Shown here: piece by piece, positions 5,864 through 6,711 of the stretch
Numbering within the stretch: position 1 is the stretch's first letter
Layout of the letters: every line of letters begins with the position of its first letter
From: JAGHBT01 sp035311885
GTDB lineage: Bacteria > Krumholzibacteriota > Krumholzibacteriia > Krumholzibacteriales > WJIX01
Assembly (NCBI GenBank): GCA_964554125.1
Contig: CAZKNG010000106.1
Span: 1-6,711 of the forward strand
Length of the DNA: 6,711 nt
Direction: 5' to 3'
The notes under the pieces: generated by a model
The model's database searches: none
What the model was told of the DNA's origin: nothing
Seen by the model: only the letters and a program-made list of their open reading frames with translations
Translations under genes and position numbers: made by a program

Positions 5864-5870
5864 AGGAGGT
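5864..5870 (+). promoter_or_regulatory. Strong ribosome binding site that fixes the lipoprotein start
   Basis: AGGAGGT is a full Shine-Dalgarno match, 7 nt before the ATG at 5878. It rules out the in-frame upstream start at 5836. It is far stronger than the sites of the other genes here, implying high translation. A small TTAAG/CTTAA hairpin (5842-5858) lies just upstream. Confidence 0.9.
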
Positions 5871-5877
5871 GGGAAGA

Positions 5878-6417
5878 ATGTCAGGACAGTCCATAGCCCG
5901 AAAATTCCTCACTTTAATTACCTTCCTCAGTGTACTGGCTGCTATCGGCTGTGGAGATTACTCTCCTGTTTCCCCCTCGCAGGAAAATAATGATGTGTCC
6001 GGTGTCGAGAACCCCCTTTTCGTTCAGCTTCTCTCCACCTCTGAGGGTTCCTCCAGACCTATTGTGGGAACAGCTTCGAAAGTGATTTCCGCCGAAAAAG
6101 GCGGAACAGTTGATAACGGTTATTTCAGTCTTTCTTTCCCTCCGGGAGCGCTCGATGAGGACACCGAGATAACGATTGAAATGCCTCAGTTCCCAAGCGC
6201 GGTAGTAGAGCTTGGCCCCCACGGGATTCAGTTCAACAAAGAAGTGACACTGTCTCTATCGACAGATCTTATAGAATCAGAAAGTGCGGAGATCAAAGTA
6301 GTCTGGCATAATGATGAAAGTGATCGCTGGGAATATATTGGGGAATACACCGAAAATGGTGTAGTGAAGGCTGGGTTAGAGCATTTTAGTGAATATGGGG
6401 CGTCACCTTACAATTAA
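5878..6417 (+). CDS. Small ZU5-like domain lipoprotein
   Basis: This 179-residue protein is predicted to be exported and lipid-anchored in the envelope. The signal peptide has the charged residues Arg8-Lys9, a hydrophobic core, and the sequence LAAIGC, putting the lipidated cysteine at Cys25. The lipobox is slightly off consensus, with Ala at -3 and Ile at -2. A flexible Ser/Pro/Asn-rich linker follows. From about residue 70 to the end lies a beta-rich domain with the ZU5-like signature GGTV, then FPPGALDEDTEITIE (87-101), then a strand-rich tail with two Trp residues. ZU5 domains in bacteria occur in surface proteins and are thought to mediate protein contacts; no catalytic motif is visible. 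A strong ribosome binding site, a -24/-12 promoter candidate and a strong terminator frame it as a single-gene unit, probably controlled by the activator immediately upstream. Its partner is unknown. Confidence 0.85.
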   Translation: MSGQSIARKFLTLITFLSVLAAIGCGDYSPVSPSQENNDVSGVENPLFVQLLSTSEGSSRPIVGTASKVISAEKGGTVDNGYFSLSFPPGALDEDTEITIEMPQFPSAVVELGPHGIQFNKEVTLSLSTDLIESESAEIKVVWHNDESDRWEYIGEYTENGVVKAGLEHFSEYGASPYN

Positions 6418-6435
6418 TATTTGTTTCATATTAAT
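6413..6435 (+). repeat. AT-only inverted repeat spanning the lipoprotein stop codon
   Basis: ATTAATAT (6413-6420) and ATATTAAT (6428-6435) are perfect 8-bp complements around a 7-nt loop. The left arm contains the TAA stop (6415-6417). The stem is weak because it has no GC pairs. It precedes the true terminator by 5 nt and may only protect the mRNA 3' end. Confidence 0.4.
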
Positions 6436-6440
6436 GTTTT

Positions 6441-6471
6441 AAAAAACCCTCCATTTATGGAGGGTTTTTTT
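6441..6471 (+). terminator. Strong intrinsic terminator after the lipoprotein gene
   Basis: AAAAAACCCTCC (6441-6452) pairs perfectly with GGAGGGTTTTTT (6459-6470) around the loop ATTTAT. It has a 6-bp GC-rich core (CCCTCC/GGAGGG), a U-run of 7 on the 3' side and an A-run on the 5' side, so it may also work in the opposite direction. It separates the lipoprotein transcript from the kinase gene. Confidence 0.93.
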
Positions 6472-6509
6472 ATTGGTATTTTTACCTCTTCCCCTTAAGA
6501 TACTCCATT

Positions 6510-6711
6510 ATGAAGAGAGAATATCAATTGCCGGCAAGATACATAAAATTGGCCACGTTCGGGAAAGGCGCCGCGGGGAAAGTTCTAAAGGTAAAGGATA
6601 CTATCAGCGGCAATATTATTGCCCTGAAAATACTGACAAATGTAGAGACAAACGCGGCAAAGACACTTGTTAACGAATTTAAGACACTCTCTTCACTTGA
6701 TCACCCAAATC
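6510..6711 (+). CDS. Hanks-type serine/threonine protein kinase, N-terminal part only
   Basis: The frame from the ATG at 6510 is open to the right edge, giving 67 residues and one extra base. It reads as the N-lobe of a eukaryotic-like protein kinase. The glycine-rich loop is FGKGAAGKV (17-25; Gly18, Gly20, Gly23, Val25). The ATP-binding Lys40 lies in IALKIL, and the alpha-C glutamate is probably Glu56 in VNEFKTL, followed by the usual LDHPN (63-67). The catalytic loop and any C-terminal modules are outside the window, so activity and architecture cannot be judged. Only 38 nt separate the preceding terminator from the ATG and no Shine-Dalgarno is visible. TTGGTA (6473-6478) and TAAGAT (6496-6501), 17 bp apart, could form a weak promoter giving a nearly leaderless mRNA. 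Another frame open across this stretch from 6473 lacks kinase motifs. Confidence 0.85.
   Translation, partial: MKREYQLPARYIKLATFGKGAAGKVLKVKDTISGNIIALKILTNVETNAAKTLVNEFKTLSSLDHPN

Noticed and set aside
5836..5877. Earlier start for the lipoprotein at 5836
   Set aside because: The AGGAGGT at 5864-5870 is inside this extension, and a start at 5878 gives a proper lipoprotein signal peptide.
6473..6673. Plus-strand frame beginning at 6473
   Set aside because: It is out of frame with the kinase N-lobe, which has the Gly-loop, Lys and Glu in the 6510 frame and stays open to the window edge.

Overview
The window looks like chromosomal DNA of an uncultivated Gram-negative bacterium, perhaps from the FCB superphylum (Krumholzibacteriota, Fermentibacteria or Latescibacteria type). 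This is inference from gene content: two sigma-54 activator ATPases, a PqqD-like protein with a long basic N-terminal segment, a TIG-domain protein with a hyicolysin-like protease domain, a ZU5-like lipoprotein and a Hanks-type kinase. No rRNA, tRNA, CRISPR array, transposase or other mobile element is visible.

Layout from left to right. (1) 1-1102, minus strand, runs off the left edge: a sigma-54 activator with an unrecognised N-terminal domain and a canonical GAFTGA AAA+ domain. (2) 1103-1447: a divergent control region with a -24/-12 promoter candidate facing left, a -35/-10 candidate facing right, and a leader of about 160 nt rich in small hairpins. (3) 1448-1846, plus: a PqqD-like protein, ending in a short terminator-like hairpin. 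(4) 1918-3795, minus, convergent: an exported TIG-domain zinc metallopeptidase. (5) 3796-4077: a divergent spacer with a -24/-12 promoter candidate for the next gene. (6) 4078-5526, plus: a second sigma-54 activator whose receiver domain lacks the phospho-acceptor Asp. (7) 5527-5877: non-coding, with a good -24/-12 match. (8) 5878-6417, plus: a small ZU5-like lipoprotein, closed by a strong intrinsic terminator. (9) 6510 to the right edge: the start of a Ser/Thr protein kinase.

The main theme is sigma-54 control. Both activator genes and the lipoprotein gene carry an upstream motif with the diagnostic GG-N10-GC spacing. The simplest model is that the second activator regulates itself and switches on the envelope lipoprotein beside it. 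Its receiver appears unable to take phosphate from a histidine kinase, so its input signal is an open question, and a Hanks-type kinase is encoded two genes downstream. These links are inferred from sequence and position only.
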